Virus record (IMG/VR): IMGVR_UViG_3300024999_000065
Location: 28,136-92,135 of that record
Reading direction: 5' to 3' (one strand)
Length of the DNA stretch: 64,000 nucleotides
Origin: a virus
The position numbers and the translations under genes were made by a program. Shown here in pieces: positions 51,558-60,606 of the stretch. The notes under the pieces were generated by a model. It made no database searches, was not told where the DNA came from, and was given only the letters and a program-made list of their open reading frames with translations. The first letter of the stretch is position 1; each line of letters opens with the position of its first letter.

Positions 51558-53453
51558 ATGACTAACAATATTAAAATGGTTTTAAATCCAGAATTAAACG
51601 GAGTAGAATTATATTTTGATGCTAAACCAGTAAAACAGATTATTACCGATTTAAAGGCTAACGGTTTCCGTTTTTCAAGTTTTAAAACCTGCTGGTATGC
51701 GAAACAAAACGCCAAGACACTTAAACTTGCTCAGGAATTATCTGGTATTAATGCAGAACAGCAAACACCTTTGACAGAGGAAGTAGTTAATAATATTTCT
51801 GTTGATGCAGTAACAAAGCAACAAAATAAAAATAAAGTAATAACTACTATGTCATTGTGGAATTCTACTAGAATCGAAAAATTAGAAGTCAACGGAAAAC
51901 AACCAGTTAAGGCTATAGCAGCAGAAGTCAGAAAATACGTTAAAGCACGTTTTCCACAGTGTAAATTTTCTGTGACTTCTGACTATAACAGTATTAGTTT
52001 TTATATTGTATCAAGTCCATATGAAAAAGAAAGTATTTACCTTAAAGCTATTGAGAAATATTGTACCAATTTGCTTCAAGCCTATAATTATACTACATAC
52101 GGTAACAATAATAATTTTTACGGTGCTTATGCAAATATTAACTATGATTATATACAAACAGAACAGACTGAAACAGTTAAAGCTGATATTCTTGATTTTA
52201 ACTCTAACCTTACCGAATTTGAAAAGCAAGAAGAAGAACGCAAGCAGGAAGAATTTAGATTGTGGGAATTAAAAAGGGAACAAGATATATTAGACGATCA
52301 GGAATACGCAAAGAAGGAAGCTGGACAGGTTAAGGTTATCTATAACAGTATTGACATTGTAGAACTTGCAGAAGATAAGCAATATTATGTAATTAATTCC
52401 CAAATGGCAAATTGTAATAAGAATAACACATTAGAACAGTATAAGGAAGAAGTTGCCAAAGGTGATTTTTACCTAAAGGACATTAAGATTACCAAAGAAA
52501 TTCATTTTCAAAGTGAAGAATCATTATCTTATTTTTCCGATATGTTACTTAATGATTTTGATTTTTTAGAAGGTACTGGAGGAAGTTTTACCGAGGATGA
52601 AAGATTTACAAGTATAACAGATTACCATAATATGACAAAGGAAGAAAGAGAATCAATTGTTTTTAATCTTTACGGCGTAGCAGTATATTATAACAATAAC
52701 CTACAATTCGTTGTGGATGCTCAAGGTCATTCTTATGCTCGTTACGTTGGACTTGTAGACGGTGCTAAAATACAAAAGAATGTTACCGTTAAGCAATTTA
52801 TAGATTCTGCAAAGATAGAGGAGTTAAAGCAATCTGCTGAAGCACTAATAAACTTTTCAACTGAAGCAATAACCTGTGATAATAACATTGATGATACATG
52901 GGATAAAGAAAACTTTTCAGAGTATAAAAACAGAATGAAACAGATTTTCAAAAAGAATTGTTTTAAATTAACTAAGGAAGTTATTCAGCAAATACCAGAA
53001 GAACACGAAAAGTTAAAAGTTGCCATGTATCGACTATTAACAGAGGTTGACGGAATACAAGAACAATTTAAAACAGCAGACTTGAAACAAGGACAAAAGG
53101 TAACATTATTTTATATATCAGATTGGGGTAGTATCGTAACGTCAAGAGTGACATTTGACAAGGTAGAATATACAAAATATGCTCAGTATGACAAGGCCGT
53201 TAAGGTAATATTTAAACCTGAGAAAAAACGGTCACTATATTCAAATCATTTTTACAGTACATTGCTAGTATATAATGGATGGTTAACTTTACCGGAAGAA
53301 GTTTTACATACTGTAGAGCAAACCGGAACAGGTGTAACGATAACTAGAACTAAATATTTAAGCTGTGATAAGAAGCAGTATGATGAGATATTAAATCATT
53401 TTGCAATTAGTGGAGTTAAACCGATTATTAACACTTATAAACCCGTATTTTAG
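51558..53453 (+). CDS. Large LPD29-like plasmid/phage protein
   Basis: The N-terminal 60 residues (NGVELYFDAKPVKQIITDLK, then GFRFSSFKTCWYAK) match a small domain often placed before polyvalent-protein modules. Residues about 100-210, with AIAAEVRKYVKARFPQCKFSV, resemble LPD29, an accessory domain of plasmid antirestriction-type polyproteins. The remaining 400 residues are unassigned. Known relatives are delivered with DNA or defend it; this is inference. ATG follows AACGAGG. Confidence 0.6.
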   Translation: MTNNIKMVLNPELNGVELYFDAKPVKQIITDLKANGFRFSSFKTCWYAKQNAKTLKLAQELSGINAEQQTPLTEEVVNNISVDAVTKQQNKNKVITTMSLWNSTRIEKLEVNGKQPVKAIAAEVRKYVKARFPQCKFSVTSDYNSISFYIVSSPYEKESIYLKAIEKYCTNLLQAYNYTTYGNNNNFYGAYANINYDYIQTEQTETVKADILDFNSNLTEFEKQEEERKQEEFRLWELKREQDILDDQEYAKKEAGQVKVIYNSIDIVELAEDKQYYVINSQMANCNKNNTLEQYKEEVAKGDFYLKDIKITKEIHFQSEESLSYFSDMLLNDFDFLEGTGGSFTEDERFTSITDYHNMTKEERESIVFNLYGVAVYYNNNLQFVVDAQGHSYARYVGLVDGAKIQKNVTVKQFIDSAKIEELKQSAEALINFSTEAITCDNNIDDTWDKENFSEYKNRMKQIFKKNCFKLTKEVIQQIPEEHEKLKVAMYRLLTEVDGIQEQFKTADLKQGQKVTLFYISDWGSIVTSRVTFDKVEYTKYAQYDKAVKVIFKPEKKRSLYSNHFYSTLLVYNGWLTLPEEVLHTVEQTGTGVTITRTKYLSCDKKQYDEILNHFAISGVKPIINTYKPVF

Positions 53454-53460
53454 GATTATA

Positions 53461-53500
53461 TATAGCAGTTTAAAAGGGTAACTGCTATATCAAAAACCCT
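53461..53500 (+). promoter_or_regulatory. Leader pseudoknot, copy 4-like
   Basis: TATAGCAGTT/AACTGCTATA (53461-53470, 53480-53489); loop AGGGT (53475-53479) pairs with ACCCT (53496-53500) after an A-rich linker. Just upstream of the gene at 53528. Confidence 0.5.
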
Positions 53501-53527
53501 ATAAAATTATGTTTGGAAGGTGATTTT

Positions 53528-53755
53528 ATGAGAAGTTATGAAGATTTTTTAAAAATTGAATGTAAGGTTATGAATTATAAGAATATTACAAAAGAATTAT
53601 TTGAGGCAAGAGAAAATTATTGTTATGGTACAGGTTTAAGAAAATGTAAAAAATGTATGATTAATTATAAATATTATTCAAAGGGTATGTCATGCAATGA
53701 TGCGTTAAATAAATACCCTTGTGAATGTATGGAATATTTTAGAAGTATTGTATAA
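53528..53755 (+). CDS. Cys-rich protein, 75 aa
   Basis: ATG at 53528 follows GGAAGG. Residues ENYCYGTGLRKCKKCMINYK and later Cys pairs suggest a zinc-binding fold. A short terminator-like hairpin (53755-53785) follows. Unknown role. Confidence 0.6.
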   Translation: MRSYEDFLKIECKVMNYKNITKELFEARENYCYGTGLRKCKKCMINYKYYSKGMSCNDALNKYPCECMEYFRSIV

Positions 53756-53887
53756 CAGATCATGCTTAATAGATGGTCTGGTTTTATTGTGTCTAAATAT
53801 ATAATTAAGTTAAGGAGGTGACTTATAAAATTGCTACAATAAATAGTTTAAATAAAAAAGTAAAAATAATATTAAAGGAGGAAAATT

Positions 53888-55495
53888 ATGTTTAATAACG
53901 TAAAGGAATTTTACCCAACACCTAGAAGTATAATTAATAAAATGCTATATAGTATTGATTTTAAATTAATCAATTCAGTATTAGAGCCATCAGCAGGTAA
54001 AGGTGATATAGTTAACGAGGTAATAGAAAAATTAAAATATGCACATAGTTACTACTATAACAAATCGGCAGTATGGGACATTGACACAATTGAGATTGAT
54101 GAGAATTTACAACACGTTTTAAAAGGGAAGGGTTATAGAACAGTACATAATGATTTTCTGACTTATAATAGTTTCAAGAGATACGATCTAATTATTATGA
54201 ATCCTCCCTTCAGCACAGGAGATAAACACCTTTTAAAAGCATTAGAGATGCAAGAATCAGGTGGTCAAATAGTTTGCTTGTTAAATGCTGAAACTTTGAG
54301 AAATCCATATAACAACACTAGAAAGGATTTAATAAGAAAATTAGAGGATTATAATGCAGAAATTGAGTATATACAAAATGCTTTTATAGATGCAGAACAT
54401 AAAACAGGGGTAGAAATTGCATTAATAAAAATAGACATTCCTAAATTAGACAATAACAGCATCATACTTGACGAACTGAGAAAACAAGAACAGCACAGAG
54501 AAGAAATACCTTATAGCAATGGTCAAGTTATTAATGCTGATTTTATTAATGGAATAATAGAACAGTATAACTTTGAGATTAAGGCGGGATTAAAGTTAAT
54601 TGCTGAATATGAAGCATTAAAACCACTTATGTTAAATAGTTTTAAAGGTGATGGTAATAATCCTATATTATCTTTAGAACTAACCTATGAAGATAAAGAC
54701 GGTAATTGCTCTAAAGAAAATTCATATATCAAACAAATTCGCATGAAGTATTGGAAAGCATTGTTTACCTCCGAACAATTTATGGGACTTTTTACTTCAA
54801 ATTTAAAGGAGAAGTATATCTCTAAGATTAATGAATTAAGAGATTATGACTTCTCTATGTATAACATTTACACTATTAAAATTCAACTTAACGAAGAGAT
54901 GATCCAGGGTGTTGAAGATACAATATTGAAGCTATTTGAAGATTTTAGTCATAAATACCATTGGCATCCCGAAACAGGTAATAATATTCATTATTACAAT
55001 GGGTGGAAGACTAATCAAGCATTTAAGATTAATAAAAAGGTGATTATTCCTTTAAGTGGATTTAATTCTTATGGTGGAAGGTATAGTCCAACAGATTATA
55101 AGGTAACAGATAAGTTAAGTGACATCGAGAAAGTATTTAATTATCTTGATCAAGGATTAACTAAGGAGAATGATTTAAAAGCAGCTTTAAATTTTGCTGA
55201 AAATTATGGAGACACAAAGAAAATTCAGCTTAAATATTTTATGGTTACTTTCTATAAAAAAGGCACTTGTCATATAGAATTTACTAATTTAGATTTATTA
55301 CATAAATTCAATTTGTACGGCTCGCAACGTAAAAGCTGGCTTCCTCCTTCATATGGAAAAGAAAAGTATGAGGATATGACACAGGAAGAAAAACAGGTTG
55401 TAAATGAATTTGAGGGTGAACAAAGTTATAAAAAAGTTATGCTTAAGAAGGATTATTATATCGTTGAAACATCTAAATTGTTAATGTTAGCCTAA
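53888..55495 (+). CDS. DNA adenine methyltransferase-like protein with DUF4942 domain
   Basis: The first 190 residues form a Rossmann methyltransferase: VLEPSAGKGDIV (motif I, AdoMet) and LIIMNPPFSTG (NPPF catalytic). The C-terminal 300 residues (KYHWHPETGNNIHYYNGWKT, PLSGFNSYGGRYSP) match DUF4942. Such proteins are common on plasmids and phages and probably mark DNA. ATG follows AAAGGAGG. Confidence 0.85.
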   Translation: MFNNVKEFYPTPRSIINKMLYSIDFKLINSVLEPSAGKGDIVNEVIEKLKYAHSYYYNKSAVWDIDTIEIDENLQHVLKGKGYRTVHNDFLTYNSFKRYDLIIMNPPFSTGDKHLLKALEMQESGGQIVCLLNAETLRNPYNNTRKDLIRKLEDYNAEIEYIQNAFIDAEHKTGVEIALIKIDIPKLDNNSIILDELRKQEQHREEIPYSNGQVINADFINGIIEQYNFEIKAGLKLIAEYEALKPLMLNSFKGDGNNPILSLELTYEDKDGNCSKENSYIKQIRMKYWKALFTSEQFMGLFTSNLKEKYISKINELRDYDFSMYNIYTIKIQLNEEMIQGVEDTILKLFEDFSHKYHWHPETGNNIHYYNGWKTNQAFKINKKVIIPLSGFNSYGGRYSPTDYKVTDKLSDIEKVFNYLDQGLTKENDLKAALNFAENYGDTKKIQLKYFMVTFYKKGTCHIEFTNLDLLHKFNLYGSQRKSWLPPSYGKEKYEDMTQEEKQVVNEFEGEQSYKKVMLKKDYYIVETSKLLMLA

Positions 55496-55509
55496 ATATG
55501 ATAAAATAT

Positions 55510-55545
55510 AAATCAAGGGTAAAATAATATCCCTTGATTTTGTTT
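55510..55545 (+). terminator. Rho-independent terminator
   Basis: ATCAAGGG/CCCTTGAT around TAAAATAATAT, then TTTGTTTGTCT. Confidence 0.85.
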
Positions 55546-55752
55546 GTCTTTTATGAAAATAACCATTTGACTCCATAACAGCACCCATATATTGACACTA
55601 GACATAAATTAACAATATTCCATATATTCCCATAACAGCCAGTATATGTACAAACTTACTAAATATTAACATAAATGTATATGACTGTATAACAGCGAAG
55701 GTATGAGCAAGTTTAAGTAAATTAAAGTTTATAATAATTAAGAAATTAGTAT
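55546..55752. other. Intergenic spacer with repeated CATAACAGC strings
   Basis: No gene. CCATAACAGC, CATAACAGC and TATAACAGCG recur about 50 bp apart (near 55576, 55632, 55690), each about 20-30 bp after or before an AT-rich block. They also occur in other intergenic regions of this part (43459, 42158). Perhaps binding sites. Confidence 0.35.
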
Positions 55753-55781
55753 TGACAAAACAATTGACGTATGGTATAGTA
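55753..55781 (+). promoter_or_regulatory. Promoter
   Basis: TTGACA, 17-bp spacer, TATAGT, ahead of the gene at 55833. Confidence 0.75.
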
Positions 55782-55832
55782 AGTACATGGAAATTAATTA
55801 TTTTAATATTCTATTGGGAGGTAACAAATACT

Positions 55833-56270
55833 ATGCTAAACTTTAACACTATCACTACAATAGACGAATCCACTAAAAAACAATTATCATTATTTTTTAG
55901 AAAGAAAGATTCAGAATTTTTTAAAGGACAATGGCAATTAGAAAAGGAAGGTGATTACTCTTATAGAAGTACAGAATATGTTGTTAATCTTACAAATGGT
56001 AAGAAATTATCAATTGTATTTAATAAAAGTACGATATACAAAAATGTACCCAAAAGTCGTTTAAGAGATACAAAGAAAACTAAATATCAAGTATGGATTG
56101 AAATTAGTTTAGTTAATGATATCATAGTACATAGCAATATGGAATATATGTATAAGTCAGCTACAGGTGAGAGTAAGGAGAGTAATGAAAAAATTGAAAT
56201 GCAGGAACATAAAATTAAGGAGTTTGCCAGTAGAGTTTTAGGAATTGAAAATATTAATTGGAATTATTAG
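55833..56270 (+). CDS. Hypothetical protein, 145 aa
   Basis: ATG at 55833 follows GGGAGG. The product (TIDESTKKQLSLFFRKKDSE, YSYRSTEYVVNLTNGKKLS, KYQVWIEISL) is a beta-rich fold with a helical end. No family recognised. Confidence 0.6.
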   Translation: MLNFNTITTIDESTKKQLSLFFRKKDSEFFKGQWQLEKEGDYSYRSTEYVVNLTNGKKLSIVFNKSTIYKNVPKSRLRDTKKTKYQVWIEISLVNDIIVHSNMEYMYKSATGESKESNEKIEMQEHKIKEFASRVLGIENINWNY

Positions 56271-56292
56271 ATAATTATAATTATTATAACTT

Positions 56293-56318
56293 CGGTTTAT
56301 AGTCATCCGTTAAAATTA
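56293..56318 (+). promoter_or_regulatory. Leader pseudoknot, copy 3
   Basis: CGG/CCG, with loop TAGT pairing to ATTA after TTAAA. Closely matches the 39349 copy in sequence, with G-C pairs there replaced by A-T/G-T here, and lies 20 nt before AAGGAG. Confidence 0.45.
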
Positions 56319-56347
56319 TAAAATAATATAAAAAGGAGAGAATAAAT

Positions 56348-56518
56348 ATGAGCTATGGAGATATTAAAAAGAAATTAGTATTAAGAAGTTTACGTGACAT
56401 ACTTGATGGATTAAATAAATCAGAAAGTTGTGATGATAAAGATATGCAGGTATTTAATCAATTAAAACATGCTGTGATAGTTGCTATTGAGAAAGTAGAT
56501 ACTATTAAAACTTATTAA
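56348..56518 (+). CDS. Small helical protein, 56 aa
   Basis: MSYGDIKKKLVLRSLRDILD; helical and acidic near the end. ATG follows AAAAGGAG. Unknown. Confidence 0.55.
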   Translation: MSYGDIKKKLVLRSLRDILDGLNKSESCDDKDMQVFNQLKHAVIVAIEKVDTIKTY

Positions 56519-56596
56519 ATGTGATATAATATTAATTAAATATACTTTTAATAAAATAAGGTTTTTAAAACGATATCAAGGAAAGGGGATACAATA

Positions 56597-56734
56597 ATGA
56601 TTAAAACACTTATACAAGTAAAAGGATATATGAAAAGTAAAGAAGATTATTTCAAAGAATTTAAATCAATAAAAGATATTGAAGAATTTGGACGGATTCA
56701 TCCCAATTATATGATTGCTATTTATATTAAATAA
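56597..56734 (+). CDS. Small protein, 45 aa
   Basis: MIKTLIQVKGYMKSKEDYFK then IPN-like end YMIAIYIK. ATG follows AAAGGGG. Likely an alpha/beta peptide; unknown function. Confidence 0.5.
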   Translation: MIKTLIQVKGYMKSKEDYFKEFKSIKDIEEFGRIHPNYMIAIYIK

Positions 56735-56756
56735 TTTGTAAAAGTCAACTAATTAT

Positions 56757-56785
56757 CTTGACATTTATATTATTGTTCTGTATAA
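56757..56785 (+). promoter_or_regulatory. Promoter
   Basis: TTGACA, 17-bp spacer, TATAAT, ahead of the gene at 56824. Confidence 0.85.
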
Positions 56786-56823
56786 TTAATATAATAAGAA
56801 TTTAAATAAAGGAGGACTACATA

Positions 56824-57057
56824 ATGATACCAAAAAGTATATTAGATTACGCCAAGGGAGTATCACAATTAAAGAAAGATACAGAAATTGATTTATTAAG
56901 TTTTGATTGGAGTGAACCAATGCTAGAGACTGAAAATGGTTGTATATATTTCCTAACTTGGGATAAAGAGAAAAAGGAATATACAGTTAATCCAGAAGCA
57001 AGACAAGATGAAAATTGTGAGGAAATAATTAGAAAAAGAATGAAAAAGGAGGAATAA
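56824..57057 (+). CDS. Hypothetical protein, 77 aa
   Basis: Acidic small protein (DYAKGVSQLKKDTEIDLLSF, CIYFLTWDKEKKEYTV), with a Lys/Arg-rich end. Its 3' end carries the AGGAGG of the next gene, implying coupling. Confidence 0.6.
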   Translation: MIPKSILDYAKGVSQLKKDTEIDLLSFDWSEPMLETENGCIYFLTWDKEKKEYTVNPEARQDENCEEIIRKRMKKEE

Positions 57058-57062
57058 ACCAA

Positions 57063-57308
57063 ATGAAAGCAAAGTATATAACAATTCCACTATTGAAAGA
57101 ATTTAACAAAAAATCTTACAACCGTAAACTTGAAAATAAATTTATTAACAGTTTACCTAATGATTTATTAATGCCACTTCATACTCATATGATAGCAAAT
57201 GAAGATTCTGTAAGATGTAAATTTGTTTATAATGAAAAAGGTAATACATTTACTTTGGATATACCAATTAAGAAATTCAATGAACTTCCATATGTTGAGC
57301 GTGATTAA
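57063..57308 (+). CDS. Hypothetical protein, 81 aa
   Basis: MKAKYITIPLLKEFNKKSYN opens a basic protein with a beta end (GNTFTLDIPIKKFNELP). Translated from the AGGAGG at the previous stop. Unknown. Confidence 0.6.
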   Translation: MKAKYITIPLLKEFNKKSYNRKLENKFINSLPNDLLMPLHTHMIANEDSVRCKFVYNEKGNTFTLDIPIKKFNELPYVERD

Positions 57309-57372
57309 CCTTTAGTATTAACTTAGTGGAATGGGCAACCACAAAAAGTTAATATTATTAAAATACTAAAAT
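57309..57372 (+). ncRNA. Candidate structured RNA after the 81-aa gene
   Basis: TATTAACTT pairs with AAGTTAATA, enclosing GTGG/CCAC with loop AATGGGCAA; outer TTTAGTATT can also pair with AATACTAAA. One copy only. It could be a terminator-like or leader structure. Confidence 0.35.
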
Positions 57373-57414
57373 CCATTAGATAAGTATTCCATGTATATCT
57401 CCTAAGTTTGTTAT

Positions 57415-57448
57415 CTCTGTCCATTTGATAAGTTATAAGTGGGCAGAG
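57415..57448 (+). promoter_or_regulatory. Conserved hairpin, copy 1
   Basis: A 12-bp stem (57415-57426 with 57437-57448, including two T-G positions) with loop GATAAGTTAT, followed by GTG. The same hairpin with compensating base changes is at 62467-62500. It is not followed by a T-run. Confidence 0.65.
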
Positions 57449-57515
57449 GTGATTTAATTAATGGAGAGGAAAAATTAATTATAAAATTGTGAGAGAATAG
57501 AAGGGAGATAAAATT

Positions 57516-57776
57516 ATGAAAATTGGTAATATAGTAAGAACAAAAAAAACTGGAGCATTATTTGTTATATCAGATAAACAGGGTAGAGGAATGATTGATT
57601 TAAACTATGTAAGAGCATATCAATATAATTACAATGTAATTGACAGTTATGATAAAATCTTACGAATTATAAATCTATCTATTGATTCTATAAATCCAGT
57701 TAATAAATTGAATTTTATAGCTGAATTATTGGTTATGTATAATTGTGGTATTAATCATCAAGTGTATGAAGTATAA
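57516..57776 (+). CDS. Hypothetical protein, 86 aa
   Basis: MKIGNIVRTKKTGALFVISD looks like a small beta-barrel-like start; the rest is helical. ATG follows AGGGAG. No family assigned, though the first 40 residues resemble short SH3-like phage proteins. Confidence 0.55.
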   Translation: MKIGNIVRTKKTGALFVISDKQGRGMIDLNYVRAYQYNYNVIDSYDKILRIINLSIDSINPVNKLNFIAELLVMYNCGINHQVYEV

Positions 57777-57782
57777 TGTGAT

Positions 57783-57856
57783 AAAATGTCAGTTTGGTTC
57801 AAATATTGAGTGCTACAAACCCTTATAAATCAATGGTTTGTGAGATCGGACATTTT
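57783..57856 (+). ncRNA. Candidate three-way-junction RNA
   Basis: AAAATGTC/GACATTTT closes the element (57783-57790, 57849-57856); inside, TCAA/TTGA and CAAACC/GGTTTG hairpins form a junction. Upstream of the gene at 57984 by 130 nt. It might be a regulatory leader. Only one copy is present. Confidence 0.4.
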
Positions 57857-57983
57857 GAAAATTTGATTAAAATTAGTGATTGCATTTATTTTTGTATTGT
57901 GTTATGATAAATTATTAGATAAAAATTAATAAGATTAACAATTCATTAAATACATAATTAAATTAAAGGAGTGTGTAATTATT

Positions 57984-58325
57984 ATGATTAAAAAAATAGA
58001 AAGAATTGCTCAAGTAGAAATACAAGGAACTTCTCATCATAGCGGAAATTATTTGCTTTACTCTGAAAGTTTTTATATTTCGTTGGATAAGACATACGTT
58101 GCTAAGAAAAAATACCATGTATTACCTGTTTTAACATACGTCAGACATGAAGATTCTGATTTTGCCGAAAACAAAAGAACTGTAATAAATTTCTCTATTT
58201 GCTATAACGACTCACATTCTTCTTATATTCTTGATATTATTAGGAATCAGGAATATATAGAGAATGAAGAAATTAACAAGGAAGAAGCAAATATTATTGT
58301 TTCTGTAATAGAAAATTATCAATAA
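57984..58325 (+). CDS. Hypothetical protein, 113 aa
   Basis: IERIAQVEIQGTSHHSGNYL and KTVINFSICYNDSHSS-like strands suggest a beta fold. The C-terminus is helical and acidic. ATG sits behind a weak AAAGGAG. Unknown. Confidence 0.6.
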   Translation: MIKKIERIAQVEIQGTSHHSGNYLLYSESFYISLDKTYVAKKKYHVLPVLTYVRHEDSDFAENKRTVINFSICYNDSHSSYILDIIRNQEYIENEEINKEEANIIVSVIENYQ

Positions 58326-58364
58326 GTTTTAATTTATTAAGATAAAATTGAGGAGGAATACATA

Positions 58365-58880
58365 ATGAAAAATATTTTTAGTTTTGACTGTGAAACAAAT
58401 GGATTATACGGTGAATGTTTTGCTGTTGGGGCAATTGTATTAAATAATCTAGGATTGATTATTGATAAATTTTCAGGTATTGCTCAAATTGAAGACGTTG
58501 ACAATGATTGGGTAATACAAAATGTTATACCTGCTCTTGATGGATTACAAAAATATCCTACACGCAAACAAATGAGAAATGCATTTTGGGGTTTCTGGAT
58601 GAAACATAAAGATTCTTGTATGTGTATTGCTGATTTTGGTGTACCAGTTGAATCTGGATTTTTCAAACAATGTGTTCTTGATGATTTAGATAATCGTCAA
58701 TGGAATGCACCATATCCTTTGCATGAAGTAGAAACTTTGTTAATTTCAAAAGGTATTGAATCTGATACTAGCCGGATTAAATACTCAGAAGTTAATTATG
58801 ATGCAGTAAAACAACATAATCCGATTGATGATGCTTATGTGTCTGGATTATGTTGGATTAAAGCAATGAAGGTGAAATAA
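58365..58880 (+). CDS. DEDD-type 3'-5' exonuclease, RNase-H fold
   Basis: FSFDCETNGLYGE supplies the DxE pair (Asp8, Glu10). A mid segment contains the third Asp (CIADFGVPVESGFF), and HNPIDDAYVSG near the end supplies His and Asp of motif III. This set is that of DnaQ/RNase T exonucleases that trim 3' ends of DNA or RNA. The 171-residue length fits. ATG follows GAGGAGG; the next gene begins at the following base. Confidence 0.75.
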   Translation: MKNIFSFDCETNGLYGECFAVGAIVLNNLGLIIDKFSGIAQIEDVDNDWVIQNVIPALDGLQKYPTRKQMRNAFWGFWMKHKDSCMCIADFGVPVESGFFKQCVLDDLDNRQWNAPYPLHEVETLLISKGIESDTSRIKYSEVNYDAVKQHNPIDDAYVSGLCWIKAMKVK

Positions 58881-59276
58881 ATGGATTGGAAAGATATTAT
58901 TTTAAATACTCCAAATAGTGGGTATATATGGTTTTGTAGCAATAAGTCAGATAAATTTTATGGTGTGCCTTATGATTTTTTAATGCATCACAAATTAATA
59001 CCAATATGTATATCTAATCCTTATAAATATAATGATGTATATGGTTATATCCCATATACCGATTTGGAACATTATGAAGAATTAAAATATAAACTAGAAC
59101 AACGTAGCAATGAAGAATTTCGGAGATTACACAAAGAATACAATCAACAAGTTTTTGGAACACAACAAAAACCATCGAAAATTAAGAAAGATTGTTTTAA
59201 TATTATTAAATATGTTGCTGTGGGGTTTTGCGGTATTGTATTAATACGTTGTATTATTGGTTTATTATTAAAATGA
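58881..59276 (+). CDS. Membrane-tailed hypothetical protein, 131 aa
   Basis: The first 100 residues are aromatic-rich and soluble (YIWFCSNKSDKFYGVPYDF). The last 25 residues form one hydrophobic helix (YVAVGFCGIVLIRCIIGLLL), a C-terminal tail anchor. ATG directly follows the exonuclease stop and the two are probably co-translated. Confidence 0.6.
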   Translation: MDWKDIILNTPNSGYIWFCSNKSDKFYGVPYDFLMHHKLIPICISNPYKYNDVYGYIPYTDLEHYEELKYKLEQRSNEEFRRLHKEYNQQVFGTQQKPSKIKKDCFNIIKYVAVGFCGIVLIRCIIGLLLK

Positions 59277-59311
59277 AAGAACGGAATTATTAAATTTAAG
59301 GAGTGATCAAT

Positions 59312-59599
59312 ATATTTATAGTAGAATTGCGTTCAGGTGGTAGTTTATTTTACAAATTCAATGTTCATCTTGAAGCACAAGAATTTTTACGTAAAAACTA
59401 TATGAATAATAGTATACTGTTTGAAGTTGTTGAATTTAAATATCATAATAACACTTATTATCATACAATCAATAATGATGGTAATACTCAATCAATATTA
59501 CATGATGATTTTAGTTTTATTTGCAAATATGATAAAAGTATTATGACAGTATGTGAAGCACTTGAGGACTATTTAAATAATTGGGTAGTACCGTATTAG
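59312..59599 (+). CDS. Hypothetical protein with probable AUA start, 95 aa
   Basis: In frame, the only standard start is a GTG at 59303 that overlaps the AAGGAG; an ATA at 59312 is 8 nt from the site and is the better start. The product begins FIVELRSGGSLF and continues as a beta-rich protein. Unknown family. Confidence 0.55.
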   Translation: MFIVELRSGGSLFYKFNVHLEAQEFLRKNYMNNSILFEVVEFKYHNNTYYHTINNDGNTQSILHDDFSFICKYDKSIMTVCEALEDYLNNWVVPY

Positions 59600-59628
59600 A
59601 ATTCTAATTAATAAAGGAGGTAAAACTA

Positions 59629-59985
59629 ATGAAAGAATTTTGGACTACTGGCATAACTGTTAAATGCGGTATTAAAGATCAAAATAAAGTTATTGGTTGG
59701 TCCGCTGAGTGTAAATGGTATAGTAGAAAATTTATGGAAAATGGATGTATAGAGGGAGAAATAGGAACTAGATATTATGAACCTACTATCACTGAAGCTA
59801 TTGATTATATATTAGAATGTTTGAAAATATTTGGGATTAAACTTTGTAATGAAATTGAAGAAATGAAGGAAATGGGATTTGTTTTATATAGTAATGAAGA
59901 AAGAAATTATTATCCTAAAGAAGTATTACAAATGATTAAAGATGAAGCAGAACGCAGAGATTGGAAGCATTATATTGAATTGTGA
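59629..59985 (+). CDS. Hypothetical protein, 118 aa
   Basis: MKEFWTTGITVKCGIKDQNK opens an alpha/beta protein whose C-terminus is acidic (YPKEVLQMIKDEAERRDWKH). ATG follows AAAGGAGG. No known family. Confidence 0.6.
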   Translation: MKEFWTTGITVKCGIKDQNKVIGWSAECKWYSRKFMENGCIEGEIGTRYYEPTITEAIDYILECLKIFGIKLCNEIEEMKEMGFVLYSNEERNYYPKEVLQMIKDEAERRDWKHYIEL

Positions 59986-60041
59986 TTAATTAACAAATTT
60001 ATCCATTTATTATCAGGTAAAAATATTTTTACAAAACTCTT

Positions 60042-60070
60042 GACTATCTTTACTGCTTGGTATATACTAA
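60042..60070 (+). promoter_or_regulatory. Promoter
   Basis: TTGACT, 17-bp spacer, TATACT, ahead of the helix-turn-helix gene. Confidence 0.75.
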
Positions 60071-60136
60071 TTATATTAAGAATATAGCAAATAGTAAATA
60101 TCAAGCAGTAAGTAGTCAAAAAAGACAGGTGACAAA

Positions 60137-60343
60137 ATGAAAGTAGCAGATTATATCCTGGAAGTTTTAAATTCTCAGGAAAGGCAAAAAAGTTGGTTGG
60201 CTGATAAAACTAATATTTCAAAACAGGCGATTAATTACAAGTTTAAGAACAATAGTTTTACGGCAGAGGAATTATTGAGTGTATCTGAAGTGCTAAATAT
60301 TAATTTGGAAGAATTAAAAGTAAAATGTAGGAGGAATAATTAA
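60137..60343 (+). CDS. Small helix-turn-helix DNA-binding protein
   Basis: The 68-aa protein has a Xre-like helix-turn-helix: WLADKTNISKQAINYKFK with the recognition helix, then SVSEVLNINLEELK. It may regulate its own operon, which continues without a gap into the next gene. The promoter at 60042 lies 67 bp upstream. Confidence 0.8.
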   Translation: MKVADYILEVLNSQERQKSWLADKTNISKQAINYKFKNNSFTAEELLSVSEVLNINLEELKVKCRRNN

Positions 60344-60574
60344 ATGGATTATAAGAAAATGTATTGTGGAGAAACAGAATTAGATATATTAGTAAGACAA
60401 AAAACTCAGGATGGTTGGAAGATGTTTGCTCATGAACATCCTAAAGATAATACTTTAATAGATATTATCTTGATTGATGGTACAGAAATAAAAAATGTAT
60501 TGTTTCAACAAAAACATCTATATAAAGATGAAAAAGTAATAGGTACGTGTGCTATATCTCGTTTTTGGAAATAA
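60344..60574 (+). CDS. Hypothetical protein, 76 aa
   Basis: Begins MDYKKMYCGETELDILVRQK; beta-rich with a cluster of Lys. ATG follows AGGAGG, immediately after the regulator's stop. Unknown. Confidence 0.6.
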   Translation: MDYKKMYCGETELDILVRQKTQDGWKMFAHEHPKDNTLIDIILIDGTEIKNVLFQQKHLYKDEKVIGTCAISRFWK

Positions 60575-60606
60575 AACAATTTAATATAAAAAGGAGATGA
60601 CTAATA

